From contig NZ_JAERQM010000007.1 of assembly GCF_019029495.1 (NCBI RefSeq), positions 1-64,000 of the forward strand: a stretch of 64,000 nt of DNA, in the 5' to 3' direction. This DNA is from Falsiroseomonas oleicola. GTDB lineage: Bacteria > Pseudomonadota > Alphaproteobacteria > Acetobacterales > Acetobacteraceae. Below are positions 1 through 7,947 of the stretch, piece after piece. Below the pieces are notes generated by a model, which worked only from the letters and a program-made list of their open reading frames with translations, did no database searches and had not been told where the DNA came from. How positions within the stretch are numbered: the first letter of the stretch is position 1; each line of letters opens with the position of its first letter. The translations under genes and the position numbers were made by a program.

Positions 1-113
1 CGATCCGTCCCGCGCATCGCCTCAACCCGCCGCCGCTTCCTACAACCGCAGCGAATCAGGTTGGAGCCGTTCTGAACAGCCGAATTTCCGCAGCCTGTTA
101 GGTCGTGACGGCC

Positions 114-137
114 GGTTGGCGCTCCCCAGCGCCGACC
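114..137 (-). terminator. Hairpin downstream of the cytochrome c2 gene, weak terminator candidate
   Basis: A 10-bp stem with a CCCC loop (GGTTGGCGCT / AGCGCCGACC, one imperfect pair) lies 14 bases beyond the stop codon of the cytochrome gene. No T-run follows on the minus strand, so it is at best a weak or Rho-assisted terminator. The rest of positions 1-150 holds no gene that I can recognise. Confidence 0.3.
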
Positions 138-150
138 GACCGCCGAGACC

Positions 151-528
151 TCAGTTGGCCTTGAGATAGGCGATCACGTCATTGATCTGGGTCGGGTTGC
201 GCAGGCCGGCGAAGGACATGCTGCCGCGCGGCAGGAGCGCCTTCGGATTGGCGAGATAGGTGCGCAGGTTTTCCTCGGTCCAGCTCTGGCCCGTGCGCCA
301 TTCCTGCATGTTCGCCGAATAGCGGAAGCCCTCGATCGAGCCGGCGGCGCGGCCGACGACGCCATGCAGGTTCGGGCCGACGCCGTTGCGGCCACCCTCA
401 TTGATCGTGTGGCACGCGCGGCACTGGTTGAACACGCGCTGGCCGGCGGCGGCGTCACCCTCCTGCGCCTTGGCGGCGAAAGGGGCGAGAGCGAGGGCCG
501 TGGTCAGGGTGAAAGTCAGAAATCGCAT
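151..528 (-). CDS. Soluble class I cytochrome c (cytochrome c2-like)
   Basis: Periplasmic electron carrier of 125 aa. In phototrophic purple bacteria such a protein re-reduces the reaction centre with electrons from cytochrome bc1, and it can also feed oxidases. Residues 1-21 form a signal peptide ending in AKA. The haem site CRACH is at 36-40 and the axial Met is probably M104 in RGSMSFAG. The stretch GVGPNLHGVVGR is typical of the family. The start at 528 is chosen because AAGGAGG sits 9 bases upstream; an ATG at 537 would abut that site. The gene sits next to crtDC, which fits a photosynthetic role, but a purely respiratory one cannot be excluded. Confidence 0.88.
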   Translation of the reverse strand: MRFLTFTLTTALALAPFAAKAQEGDAAAGQRVFNQCRACHTINEGGRNGVGPNLHGVVGRAAGSIEGFRYSANMQEWRTGQSWTEENLRTYLANPKALLPRGSMSFAGLRNPTQINDVIAYLKAN

Positions 529-620
529 TCGAAGCATCCTCCTTGGAAGTCCGCCCGAGCCAATCCGATAAGAACGAGACTGGCCTTTGGTTCCTGGACA
601 TGTGCCGGCTAGCGGCTTGT

Positions 621-636
621 TGTGGCCCGCCCCACA
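621..636. promoter_or_regulatory. Inverted repeat in the divergent promoter region of the cytochrome gene
   Basis: TGTGG-N6-CCACA is a perfect 5-bp inverted repeat between the divergent cytochrome gene and the small membrane-protein gene. It has TGT/ACA ends like a PpsR operator, but the spacing between TGT and ACA is 10 instead of 12. It is therefore recorded only as a possible operator for an unidentified regulator. Confidence 0.25.
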
Positions 637-721
637 CCGCCAAAGTGGCAGGCGAGTGTGGTAGCGCAAGGTGGCGGTTGATGAAACCTCGGTCAGTTTC
701 AGTTGTGTCAGGGGCTGCATG

Positions 722-988
722 ATGGCGGATTTCTTCGCCTCCGGCCGCGTCGCCGACCTCATCCTGCTGGTGCTGGCGGCGGAGGCGCTGCTGCTGCTGG
801 CCTGGCGCCGCCGCACGGGGCGCGGCCTGTCCCGGCTGGCATTGGCCGGGCTCGTGTTGCCCGGCGTGGCCCTGGTGCTGGCGCTGCGCGCGGCGCTGAC
901 CGGGGCCGGCTGGCCCTTCGTCGCCATGGCACTGGTCGCGGCTTTCGCCGCCCATCTGTTCGACCTGGCGCAGCGCCTGCGGCGCTGA
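722..988 (+). CDS. Small hypothetical membrane protein
   Basis: Protein of 88 aa, almost entirely hydrophobic, with about three membrane segments separated by short basic turns (WRRRTGR) and ending in QRLRR. The start at 722 has AGGGG 7 bases upstream; an adjacent ATG at 719 is equally possible. It is divergent from the cytochrome gene and convergent with crtC. I do not recognise the family. It is not TspO, which is about 160 aa and Trp-rich. The location at the edge of the carotenoid genes suggests, but does not show, a link to the photosynthetic membrane. Confidence 0.55.
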   Translation: MADFFASGRVADLILLVLAAEALLLLAWRRRTGRGLSRLALAGLVLPGVALVLALRAALTGAGWPFVAMALVAAFAAHLFDLAQRLRR

Positions 989-1045
989 GAACCCTCAAAC
1001 GCCGGGCGCGGCCTCCGGCCGCTGGGCTTCGCCACACATGTGGCG

Positions 1046-1060
1046 GCGGCCTTCGGCCGC
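1046..1060. terminator. GC hairpin between convergent genes
   Basis: GCGGCC-TTC-GGCCGC is a perfect 6-bp stem with a 3-base loop. It lies in the 113-base gap between the convergent small membrane-protein gene and crtC, and a second short stem (GCCACA-CA-TGTGGC, 1031-1044) is just before it. It could serve both genes as a terminator, although no T-tract is present. Confidence 0.3.
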
Positions 1061-1101
1061 TCGGCCGGCGGAAGATGCCGGCCGCGGATGGTGTCGCCAA
1101 C

Positions 1102-2040
1102 TCACCGCAGCGGCCGCGGCACCCGGAAGGGCAGCATGGCGTACATGGCGGGGGAGGCGAAGCGGTCCAGCGACAGGCTTTCATGGATCGCCGTCGCCTC
1201 CTGCCCCAGCAGCCGGGTGCGGATTTCGGAGCGGGAATAGAAGGGCGCATCCACCAGCGTCCGCACCAGCCGCGCCTGCCCCGCCTCCGCCCGCGTCGGC
1301 CTCGCGATGCGCCACAGGGTTCTGGGCAGTTCCACCGGGGGCGGCAGCTCGAAATCCGTCACCGCGCCGTCCCGCCCCACCCGCAGGGCCAGGGATTGGT
1401 CCGTGCCGTCGCGCCGCTGCGCGTTGTAGAGGATGGCGGTGGCGTCGGGCATTGGCGCCCGGCACCAGTCCCAACCAACAAAATCCTGTTCCAGCGGGGC
1501 GCTGCCCCAGTTCGTGTCGAAATAGGCGGCGCCGGACCAGCGCAGCGCCGGGCTCTCCAGCGTCACCTCCACCGAGGCCCGCGCCGCGATCGGGTGCCAA
1601 TGGTGGCGCCCCTCGGAGTCGAGCTGGAAGGCGCGGGTGGACAGCGCCTCCGGCCGCAGCACCACGCTGCCGCGCAGGGGGCGGGGCAGGGGGGCGGTGA
1701 TTTCTTCGATTCGGACGGTCAGGGCCTCGCCGTCCCAGTGCAGGGCGCTCGGGCCGATCTGCAGAACATCGGCGCTTTGGCGCAGCGCGCCGCGCCGGCG
1801 GTCGGTCATCGCCCAGCCGCCGGGCGCGCCATACAGCGCGACATGCAGGCAGCAGTGGTTCTCCGGGTCCGCCGCGGCGCCGCCGCGCTTGGCCAGGCTG
1901 TACCAGGGGGAGAAGACGGTGCCGATGAAGGCGATGATGGTCAGCCCATGCCGGCCATCGGCGCTCAGCGCGTCCAGATACCACCAGCCATAGCCGCGTG
2001 GCCCCGCCTTGCGGTCGAAGGCCCAGCCCGCTGCCGTCAT
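1102..2040 (-). CDS. crtC: Acyclic carotenoid 1,2-hydratase (hydroxyneurosporene synthase)
   Basis: Adds water across the C1-C2 double bond of acyclic carotenes such as neurosporene or lycopene, an early step towards the spheroidene and spirilloxanthin series. The 312-aa product has the family hallmarks: a YGWWYLDALS start, GTVFSPWYSLAKR, NHCCLHVALYG and the YFDTNWGSAPLEQDFVGWDW block near residue 175. No signal peptide is apparent. The start codon overlaps the crtD stop by 4 bases (ATGA), so the two are translationally coupled in the usual crtDC order. crtF (O-methyltransferase) is not in the window. Confidence 0.92.
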   Translation of the reverse strand: MTAAGWAFDRKAGPRGYGWWYLDALSADGRHGLTIIAFIGTVFSPWYSLAKRGGAAADPENHCCLHVALYGAPGGWAMTDRRRGALRQSADVLQIGPSALHWDGEALTVRIEEITAPLPRPLRGSVVLRPEALSTRAFQLDSEGRHHWHPIAARASVEVTLESPALRWSGAAYFDTNWGSAPLEQDFVGWDWCRAPMPDATAILYNAQRRDGTDQSLALRVGRDGAVTDFELPPPVELPRTLWRIARPTRAEAGQARLVRTLVDAPFYSRSEIRTRLLGQEATAIHESLSLDRFASPAMYAMLPFRVPRPLR

Positions 2041-3509
2041 CCGCGATCCCCCATCACCGCTTGTGCCGCCAGCCGCCCCGACAGCGCCGCCATGGCCAGC
2101 CCCGCCCCCGGATGGGTGGTGCCGCCGGCCAGATAAAGGCCTGGCAAGGCGGTGCGCGCCGCCGGCCGGCTGAAAATCGATTGCCAGCCATGCACCGCCT
2201 GGCCGTAGAGCGCGCCACCGCTGCCTGGCGCCTCCGCCTCATAGTCCCGCGGCGTCACCGCCAGCACGGCGTCCCGGCGCAGTGTGACCCCCGCGCGCGC
2301 CATGGCGGCCAGGCTGGCCGCCTCCACTGGGGCCGGGTCGGCCGGTCGCGCATCGGCGCGGGCCGGGGCGGCGACCAGGGTCATCAGCGGTTCCGCGCCA
2401 CCGGGGGCGCCGTCTGGGGCGGGGGCGGGGTCGTGCCGCGCCTGGGCCCAGAGCGTCACGGTCGGCACCTCCGGCATCTGGCCCCGGGCCAGGGCAGCAT
2501 ATTCGGCGACCGGGTCCGCCGGGTGGAACACCGTCTGGCGCGGCAGGTCCGGCCCCTCGGCCCGCCCCGCCATGGCCCAGCCGAAGGCGGAAAAGGACCG
2601 GCGCGCGGCCGGCAGGCGCGGCACCGCCTTGGCCGCCGCCGCGCCGAAATGCCCGGCGGCCAGGCTCGCCGCATCGGCGGCCAGCACCACCCGCCGCGCC
2701 GCGATGCGCGTGTCGTCGGCCAGGCGCAGCCCGGCGATGCGGCCGCCCTGCACCAGCAGCTCCGCCACCGTCGCGCCGTGACGGATTTCCACCCCCTGCG
2801 CCACCGCCACCGCCGCCAACGCCTCCGCCAGCCGTCCCATGCCGCCTTCGATGCCGTGCAGGCCGGACATCTCGACATGCGCCACCAGCATCAGCGTGGC
2901 CGGGGCGAGCAGCGGGGAGGAGCCGACATAGGCCGCCATCCGGCCGAACACCTGGCGCAGCCGGGGATTGTCGAAATCCCGCCCCAGCGCATCCCACAGC
3001 GTGCCGAAGGGGGAGGTGCCGAGCTTCCCCGCCAGCGCACCCAGCGCCAGCATCCCGGGCCGCTGCGCGGTCAGGAAGGGCGCTTCCAGCGCGTCGTGGC
3101 AGCGGGTGGCGCGGGCCATGAAGTCGCGAAAGCCGCGCGCGGCCGCCGGGCCGGCGAAATCGCCGATCGCGTCCTCCGCCGCCCGCCGGTCCGCCAGCAG
3201 GTCGAGTTGCTGGCCATCGGGCCAGATATGGCGGCCAAGCACGGCAAGCGGGCGGAGCATCAGATGATCCTCCAGCCGCGCCCCGCCGGCGGCGAACAGC
3301 GCCTGGAACACCGGCAGCAGGGTCAGCACCGCCGGCCCGGCATCCACCGCCAGGCCGCCCGGATGCAGCCGTCGGATCCGCCCGCCCGGCGCCGCGGCGC
3401 GTTCCAGCACCAGAACGGGGCGGCCGGCGGCGGCCAGATGGATGGCCGCCGCCAACCCGCCAACCCCGGCCCCGACCACCAGGACGGGTGAATCTCCGCG
3501 CGATAGCAT
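2037..3509 (-). CDS. crtD: Methoxyneurosporene/hydroxyneurosporene 3,4-desaturase
   Basis: FAD-dependent desaturase that introduces the C3-C4 double bond into hydroxylated or methoxylated acyclic carotenoids. The 490-aa protein opens with a dinucleotide-binding fold (VLVVGAGVGGLAAAIHLA, about 9-26, then VLVLERAAAPGGR). It ends with the phytoene-desaturase-type FAD motif GLYLAGGTTHPGAGLAMA. Other CrtI-family desaturases are alternatives, but the coupling to crtC and the neighbouring ppsR favour CrtD. No Shine-Dalgarno is evident before the start. On the same strand a TTGACA hexamer (3544-3539) lies about 30 bases upstream, inside a PpsR-like palindrome, so repression by PpsR is likely. Confidence 0.9.
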   Translation of the reverse strand: MLSRGDSPVLVVGAGVGGLAAAIHLAAAGRPVLVLERAAAPGGRIRRLHPGGLAVDAGPAVLTLLPVFQALFAAGGARLEDHLMLRPLAVLGRHIWPDGQQLDLLADRRAAEDAIGDFAGPAAARGFRDFMARATRCHDALEAPFLTAQRPGMLALGALAGKLGTSPFGTLWDALGRDFDNPRLRQVFGRMAAYVGSSPLLAPATLMLVAHVEMSGLHGIEGGMGRLAEALAAVAVAQGVEIRHGATVAELLVQGGRIAGLRLADDTRIAARRVVLAADAASLAAGHFGAAAAKAVPRLPAARRSFSAFGWAMAGRAEGPDLPRQTVFHPADPVAEYAALARGQMPEVPTVTLWAQARHDPAPAPDGAPGGAEPLMTLVAAPARADARPADPAPVEAASLAAMARAGVTLRRDAVLAVTPRDYEAEAPGSGGALYGQAVHGWQSIFSRPAARTALPGLYLAGGTTHPGAGLAMAALSGRLAAQAVMGDRG

Positions 3510-3538
3510 GGGCGGATTGGGCGGCAGGCCTCGCCCTA

Positions 3539-3556
3539 TGTCAAGTTGAGTGGACG
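3539..3556. promoter_or_regulatory. Degenerate PpsR/CrtJ-like operator, crtD-proximal
   Basis: TGTCA-N8-GGACG spans 18 bases, the same length as the PpsR consensus TGTCA-N8-TGACA. The left half is perfect and the right half matches at 3 of 5 positions. It starts 30 bases upstream of crtD, and its left half read on the minus strand is a TTGACA hexamer, so a bound repressor would cover a crtD promoter element. Confidence 0.4.
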
Positions 3557-3582
3557 GAATCAGCCAAAATCGGTCGAATTGT

Positions 3583-3600
3583 CGTCAATATAACTTGACG
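3583..3600. promoter_or_regulatory. PpsR/CrtJ-like operator, central
   Basis: CGTCAA-N6-TTGACG is a perfect 6-bp inverted repeat spanning 18 bases. It differs from the PpsR consensus TGTCA-N8-TGACA only at the two outermost bases, and symmetrically. It lies 74 bases upstream of crtD and 131 bases upstream of the chosen ppsR start. CrtJ/PpsR tetramers are known to bind pairs of such palindromes cooperatively. Confidence 0.55.
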
Positions 3601-3651
3601 TTCAGGTCGCGTTTCCCCAGTTAGGAGACAAGGTGGTTTATCCATATGGAC

Positions 3652-3673
3652 TGTGTCGTCATATGGGTACACA
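3652..3673. promoter_or_regulatory. PpsR/CrtJ operator upstream of ppsR
   Basis: The palindrome is TGTGT-N3-CATATG-N3-ACACA, and it contains a canonical TGT-N12-ACA PpsR box at 3654-3671. It ends 57 bases before the chosen ppsR start and lies 142 bases from crtD. This suggests autoregulation of the ppsR operon. A GTG at 3653, which would give a longer reading frame, falls inside the palindrome, and this argues for the later start. Confidence 0.6.
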
Positions 3674-3730
3674 TCTCGTCGTGCCGTGTCCCGTCGCCTC
3701 ACCGATGCGCCAGCCGTACCGGTGGCCGTC

Positions 3731-5116
3731 ATGGGGCCGGCCGATCAATCGGATTCCCGCATGACCCGTGTCGCCGTCATCCAGCCCGATATCACCCTGA
3801 ACCTGGATTGGGAGGGGGTCATTCGCGACGCCAGCCTCTCCGACGCCATTCCATCGGAGCGGGTGCAGGACTGGCTCGGGCGGCCCTGGATGGAAACGGT
3901 GGGGGAGATCGCGGGCCTCCAGGTGCGGCGGATGGTGGAGGATGCGCGCGCCAGCGGCGTCTCCGCCTATCTCCAGATCACCCAGCGCTTTCCCTCCGGC
4001 CTCGAACTGCCGATCGAATACACCACCGTCCGGCTTGGCGGTCAGGCCGGGCTGATCGCCGTCGGCAAGAACCTGCAGGCGGTGGCGGAGCTGCAATCGC
4101 GCCTGGTCGCGGCGCAGCAGGCGCGCGAACAGGACTACTGGAAGCTGCGCGAGATCGAGACCCGGTCCCGCCTGCTGTTCGATGCCTCCTCCGAGGCCGT
4201 GCTGGTCATCGCCGCCTCCACGCTCCGCATCGTCGAGGCCAATCCGGCGGCGATCCGCGAACTCGGCATGGCGCCGGGCTGGAATTTCTCCGACGAGGTC
4301 GCGCCGCGCGACCGCGCCGCGCTGCGCGATGTGCTGCTGCGCGCCCGCGAACAGGGGCGCGCGCCCGGCATCATGGTGCATCTGGGCGCGGAGGCGACGC
4401 CCTGGCTGCTGCGCGCCTCGCTGATGGCGCGCACGCCGGGACCGGTCTTCCTGATCCAGCTCAGCCCCGCCGCGACCGCCGCGGCCACCACGCTGCCCCG
4501 CGCCCAGAAGCTGCGCGGGGATGAGTTGCTGGAGGATCTGCCGGACGGCTTCGTGGCCCTGGACGAGGATGGCACGATCCGTCGCGCCAACCGCACCTTC
4601 CTCGACCTGGCCCAGGCCGGCACCGAGGCCTCCATCATCGGCGAACGCCTGGACCGCTGGCTGGCCCAGCCGGGCATGGATGCCGGCGTGCTGCTGACCA
4701 CCATCGCCCAGCATGGGGAAGCCCGGCTGTTCACCACCCAGCTCACCGGCAATCTCGGCTCGGAGGTCGAGGTGGAGATCTCCGGCTGCGCCGTCAGCCG
4801 CGACGGGCTGCGCATGACCGGCCTCATCATCCGCGATGTCGGCCGCCGCGTGCTGCCTTCGGGGGAGGCGGCCGCGCTCCGCGCCGCGCTCGGCACGCTG
4901 GCCAATGATGTCGGCCGGGTGCCGCTGCCGATGATGGTGCGCAACACCGCGGCGCTGGTGGAACGCGCCTGCATCGAGCAGGCGCTGCGGCTGGCCAATG
5001 GCAACCGCACCGCGGCCGCCGATGCGCTCGGGCTGAGCCGCCAGAGCCTCTATGCCAAGCTGGAGCGCTACGAGATTGGCGAATCGCGCGAGGCCAGCGA
5101 GGACGGCGCGCGGTGA
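3731..5116 (+). CDS. ppsR: PpsR/CrtJ-type repressor of photosynthesis genes
   Basis: Redox- and light-dependent DNA-binding repressor of bacteriochlorophyll, carotenoid and light-harvesting genes. From 3731 the protein is 461 aa, close to CrtJ. The order is an N-terminal PAS-like region (LNLDWEGVIRD ... LGRPWMETV), a coiled segment (LQSRLVAAQQAREQDYWKLREIETR), two PAS domains (about 140-250 and 265-385) and a C-terminal Fis-type helix-turn-helix (NRTAAADALGLSRQSLYAKL). Two cysteines are visible: one in VEISGCAV, and one in RACIEQAL at the start of the HTH, the place of the redox-active CrtJ cysteine. The later start brings the operator at 3652-3673 into the promoter. The stop overlaps the bphP GTG start by 4 bases. 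Confidence 0.9.
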   Translation: MGPADQSDSRMTRVAVIQPDITLNLDWEGVIRDASLSDAIPSERVQDWLGRPWMETVGEIAGLQVRRMVEDARASGVSAYLQITQRFPSGLELPIEYTTVRLGGQAGLIAVGKNLQAVAELQSRLVAAQQAREQDYWKLREIETRSRLLFDASSEAVLVIAASTLRIVEANPAAIRELGMAPGWNFSDEVAPRDRAALRDVLLRAREQGRAPGIMVHLGAEATPWLLRASLMARTPGPVFLIQLSPAATAAATTLPRAQKLRGDELLEDLPDGFVALDEDGTIRRANRTFLDLAQAGTEASIIGERLDRWLAQPGMDAGVLLTTIAQHGEARLFTTQLTGNLGSEVEVEISGCAVSRDGLRMTGLIIRDVGRRVLPSGEAAALRAALGTLANDVGRVPLPMMVRNTAALVERACIEQALRLANGNRTAAADALGLSRQSLYAKLERYEIGESREASEDGAR

Positions 5117-7317
5117 CCATCGACCTGCCCGGCGGATCCGCCGGATCCCCGGCCTTCGGCACCGCCGACCTGTCGAATTGCGAGCGGGAGCAGATTCATC
5201 TCGCCGCCTCGATCCAGCCGCATGGCGCACTGCTGCTGCTGCGGGAGCCTGACCTCACGGTGCTCCAGGCCAGCGCCAATGCCGCCGCCTTCCTCGGCCT
5301 GTCCACCCCGGCCCAGGGCCAGCGCCTCGGCGCCATCGCGCCCGACATCGCCGCGGCCATCGCGCCGCTGCTGGCCGATGCGCTGGATGTGGTGCCGGCC
5401 GCCGCGCGCATTCCGCCGGGCCAGGTGGGCGTGCCGCTGGATGCGCAGATCCACCGCCCGGCCGGCGGCGGGCTGGTGCTGGAACTCGAACGTGCCGCGC
5501 CGGATGACGACGCGACGCAGCGCCTGGAACCCGCTTTGCAGGCGATCCTCGGCAGCTATGCCCTGCGCCCGCTTTGCGAGGAGGTGTGTCGCATCTTCCG
5601 CCGCCTGACCGGCTATGACCGCGTCATGGTCTATCGCTTCGACGAGGACGGCCATGGCGAGGTCCTGGCCGAGGAACATGCGGCGGGGATGGAGCCCTAT
5701 CTCGGCAACCGCTACCCGGCCTCCGACATCCCGGCCATCGCGCGGCGGCTCTATATCCGCAGCCGCGTCCGGGTGGTGACCGATATCCACTATGCGCCGG
5801 TGCCGCTGGAGCCCCGCCTGTCGCCGCTGACCGGGCAGGACCTGGACATGTCGCTGTGCATCCTGCGCAGCACCTCGCCCATGCATGTGCAGTATGTGAA
5901 GAACATGGGCGTGGGCGCGACGCTGGTCGCCTCCATCCTGGTGGGCGGGCGGCTCTGGGGGCTGATTTCCTGCCATCACCAGACCCCGCGCCGCACCCCC
6001 TTCGCGATGCGCGCCGTCACCGAATTGCTGGCGGAGGCCGTCGGCACCCGCATCGCCGCGCTGGAATCCTTCGTCCAGTCCCAGGCGGAACTCGCCGTGC
6101 GCCGCCTGGAACAGCGGATGATCGAGGCGATCACCCGCGATGGCGACTGGCGCACCGCGCTGTTCGACAATGCCCAGACCCTGCTGCTGCCGATGGGCGC
6201 CAGCGGCGCCGCCCTGCTGTTCGAGGGCCAGATCCAGACCGCCGGCGAGGTGCCCGGCACCGCCGGGCTGCGCGACCTCGGCACCTGGCTGGACAGCCGG
6301 CCGCGCGCCCCGGTCATCGCGACCTGTGCCCTGTCGGGGGAGGCGCTGCATCTGGCCGGGCTGACGCGGGTGGCCAGCGGTGTGCTGGCCGCGCCGATCT
6401 CCACGGCGCTCGGCGAGTATCTGATCTGGTTCCGGCCGGAGCAGGTCTCCACCGTGACCTGGGGCGGCGATCCGACCAAGCCGGTGATGGTGGGCGACGA
6501 TCCGCGCGACCTGTCGCCGCGCCGGTCCTTCGCCAAATGGAACCAGGTGGTGGAGGGGCGGGCGGAGCCCTGGTCGCCCAAGGACCTCGCCACCGCGCGG
6601 CTGATCGGCGACACCGTCACCGATGTGGTGCTGCAGTTCCGCTCCGTCCGCATGCTGATCGCGGAGGACCAGCTGGCCCAGGTGCGCCGGCAGGTCGGGC
6701 TTTCCGCCCAGCCGGTGGTGATCTGCGACCCGGCCGGCAATATCAACCTGCGCAACGAGGCCTTCGACCGGCTGCTGCCCGGCCTGCGCGGCGCCGCGCC
6801 GCGCCGCATCGACCATCTGCTGCCCTATTTCGCCGATTCCGCCGAGGTGGGCCGGCGGCTGCGCGACGTGCTGGAGAATCGCCGGTCCTGGCGCGGGGAG
6901 ATCCGGCTGGCCGATGGCCAGGGCGCCGGCCAGACCGGGGGCCGCCCGGTGCTGGTGCGCGCCGATCCGGTGTTCTCCGCCCCCGATCGCGTGCTCGGCT
7001 TCGTCTTCCTGTTCAACGACCTGGCCGAGCGCAAGGCGGCGGAGGCGGCGCGCCGCCGCTTCCAGGCCGGGATCGAGGCCGGCAGCCGCCGCCCCGCCGG
7101 CCGCTTCGACCGCCAGGCGGACCTCGCCTACCAGGCGATCCTGGCCTCGGTGGTGGAGAATGCGCAGCTCGCGGCGCTGGAGATCGCCGATGGCGTGGAT
7201 GTGGCGCAGATGCCGGACCTGCTCGAATCGGTCCGCGCCTCCGTCGCCCGCACCGCCACGGTGCTGGAGACGCTGATCCGCCACGCCAGCACACCGCCGC
7301 CCGCCGGGGATGGCTGA
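5113..7317 (+). CDS. bphP: Bacteriophytochrome with PAS output domain and no kinase
   Basis: Red/far-red photoreceptor of 734 aa that binds biliverdin. The order is PAS (about 15-125, with the candidate chromophore-binding C23), GAF (about 140-320), PHY (about 325-510, with PRRSF at 469-473 in the tongue) and an extra PAS domain (about 520-650). The GAF domain carries PASDIP at 202-207, SPMHVQYVKNMG around H258, and CHH at 287-289. The last 80 residues are helical, and there is no H-box or ATP-binding domain. This PAS-GAF-PHY-PAS layout matches RpBphP1 and Bradyrhizobium BrBphP, which act by binding PpsR. The start is a GTG overlapping the ppsR stop. Direct control of the adjacent PpsR is inferred from layout and position. 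Confidence 0.92.
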   Translation: MTIDLPGGSAGSPAFGTADLSNCEREQIHLAASIQPHGALLLLREPDLTVLQASANAAAFLGLSTPAQGQRLGAIAPDIAAAIAPLLADALDVVPAAARIPPGQVGVPLDAQIHRPAGGGLVLELERAAPDDDATQRLEPALQAILGSYALRPLCEEVCRIFRRLTGYDRVMVYRFDEDGHGEVLAEEHAAGMEPYLGNRYPASDIPAIARRLYIRSRVRVVTDIHYAPVPLEPRLSPLTGQDLDMSLCILRSTSPMHVQYVKNMGVGATLVASILVGGRLWGLISCHHQTPRRTPFAMRAVTELLAEAVGTRIAALESFVQSQAELAVRRLEQRMIEAITRDGDWRTALFDNAQTLLLPMGASGAALLFEGQIQTAGEVPGTAGLRDLGTWLDSRPRAPVIATCALSGEALHLAGLTRVASGVLAAPISTALGEYLIWFRPEQVSTVTWGGDPTKPVMVGDDPRDLSPRRSFAKWNQVVEGRAEPWSPKDLATARLIGDTVTDVVLQFRSVRMLIAEDQLAQVRRQVGLSAQPVVICDPAGNINLRNEAFDRLLPGLRGAAPRRIDHLLPYFADSAEVGRRLRDVLENRRSWRGEIRLADGQGAGQTGGRPVLVRADPVFSAPDRVLGFVFLFNDLAERKAAEAARRRFQAGIEAGSRRPAGRFDRQADLAYQAILASVVENAQLAALEIADGVDVAQMPDLLESVRASVARTATVLETLIRHASTPPPAGDG

Positions 7318-7909
7318 GACCATGCCGGGGGATGCCGCCAGGCAGGCGCTGCGGCAGGCCACCGGGGCCGTGCATGAACGGCTGCATGGCGTGCCAGTCT
7401 TCGCGCGGCTGGCCTCGGGCCGCATCGACACCGGCGAATATGTGCTGCTGCTGCGGCGGCTGCTGGGCTTCCACCTGGGGGTGGAGGCGGCGCTGGGTGG
7501 CGGACCCTCCCTGCTGCCCTATGGCATCACGCTCGAACAGCGGCGGCGGTCGCCGATGCTGGTGGCCGATCTGGTCGCGCTGCGGGCGCCGCCGCTCGCC
7601 GCCGTCGCCGACCTGCCCGCCCCATCCTGCGCCGGCTTCGCCATGGGCTGCCTCTATGTGATGGAGGGTTCGACCCTGGGCGGCCAGCATCTGGCGCGGG
7701 CGCTGGACGGGGTTCTGCCGGGCGAGGATGGGCGCAGCTTCCTGCGCGGCTATGGCGCCCGGCATGGTGCGATGTGGCGCGAATGCTGCACGGCGATCGA
7801 GGCCTGCGGCGCGGAATCCGGCCGGCTCGCCGGGATGATCGCCGGGGCCGAGGCCACCTTCGCCCGATTCGAGAGCTGGTTCGCGCCGCCTGGAGCGCGA
7901 TGCATTTAG
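7310..7909 (+). CDS. bphO: Biliverdin-producing heme oxygenase
   Basis: Opens haem to biliverdin IX-alpha, the chromophore of BphP, releasing CO and iron. The 199-aa cytoplasmic protein shows the family start LRQATGAVHERLHG, with H22 the likely proximal haem ligand, and the distal-helix block MEGSTLGGQHLAR near residue 122. It overlaps the end of bphP by 8 bases, so chromophore and apoprotein should be made together. Confidence 0.9.
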   Translation: MAETMPGDAARQALRQATGAVHERLHGVPVFARLASGRIDTGEYVLLLRRLLGFHLGVEAALGGGPSLLPYGITLEQRRRSPMLVADLVALRAPPLAAVADLPAPSCAGFAMGCLYVMEGSTLGGQHLARALDGVLPGEDGRSFLRGYGARHGAMWRECCTAIEACGAESGRLAGMIAGAEATFARFESWFAPPGARCI

Positions 7910-7947
7910 TCACCGCGCCTTAAGTCCTCACGGCGCAGGATGGGGCG

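Noticed and set aside
612-660. A PpsR site in the cytochrome promoter
   Set aside because: TGT and ACA occur, but with 10 or 13 bases between them instead of 12, so the rule is not met.
3653-3730. Upstream extension of ppsR from a GTG at 3653
   Set aside because: The GTG lies in the operator palindrome, and the added residues (SSYGYTSRRAVSRR) are unlike PpsR; 3731 gives the family length.
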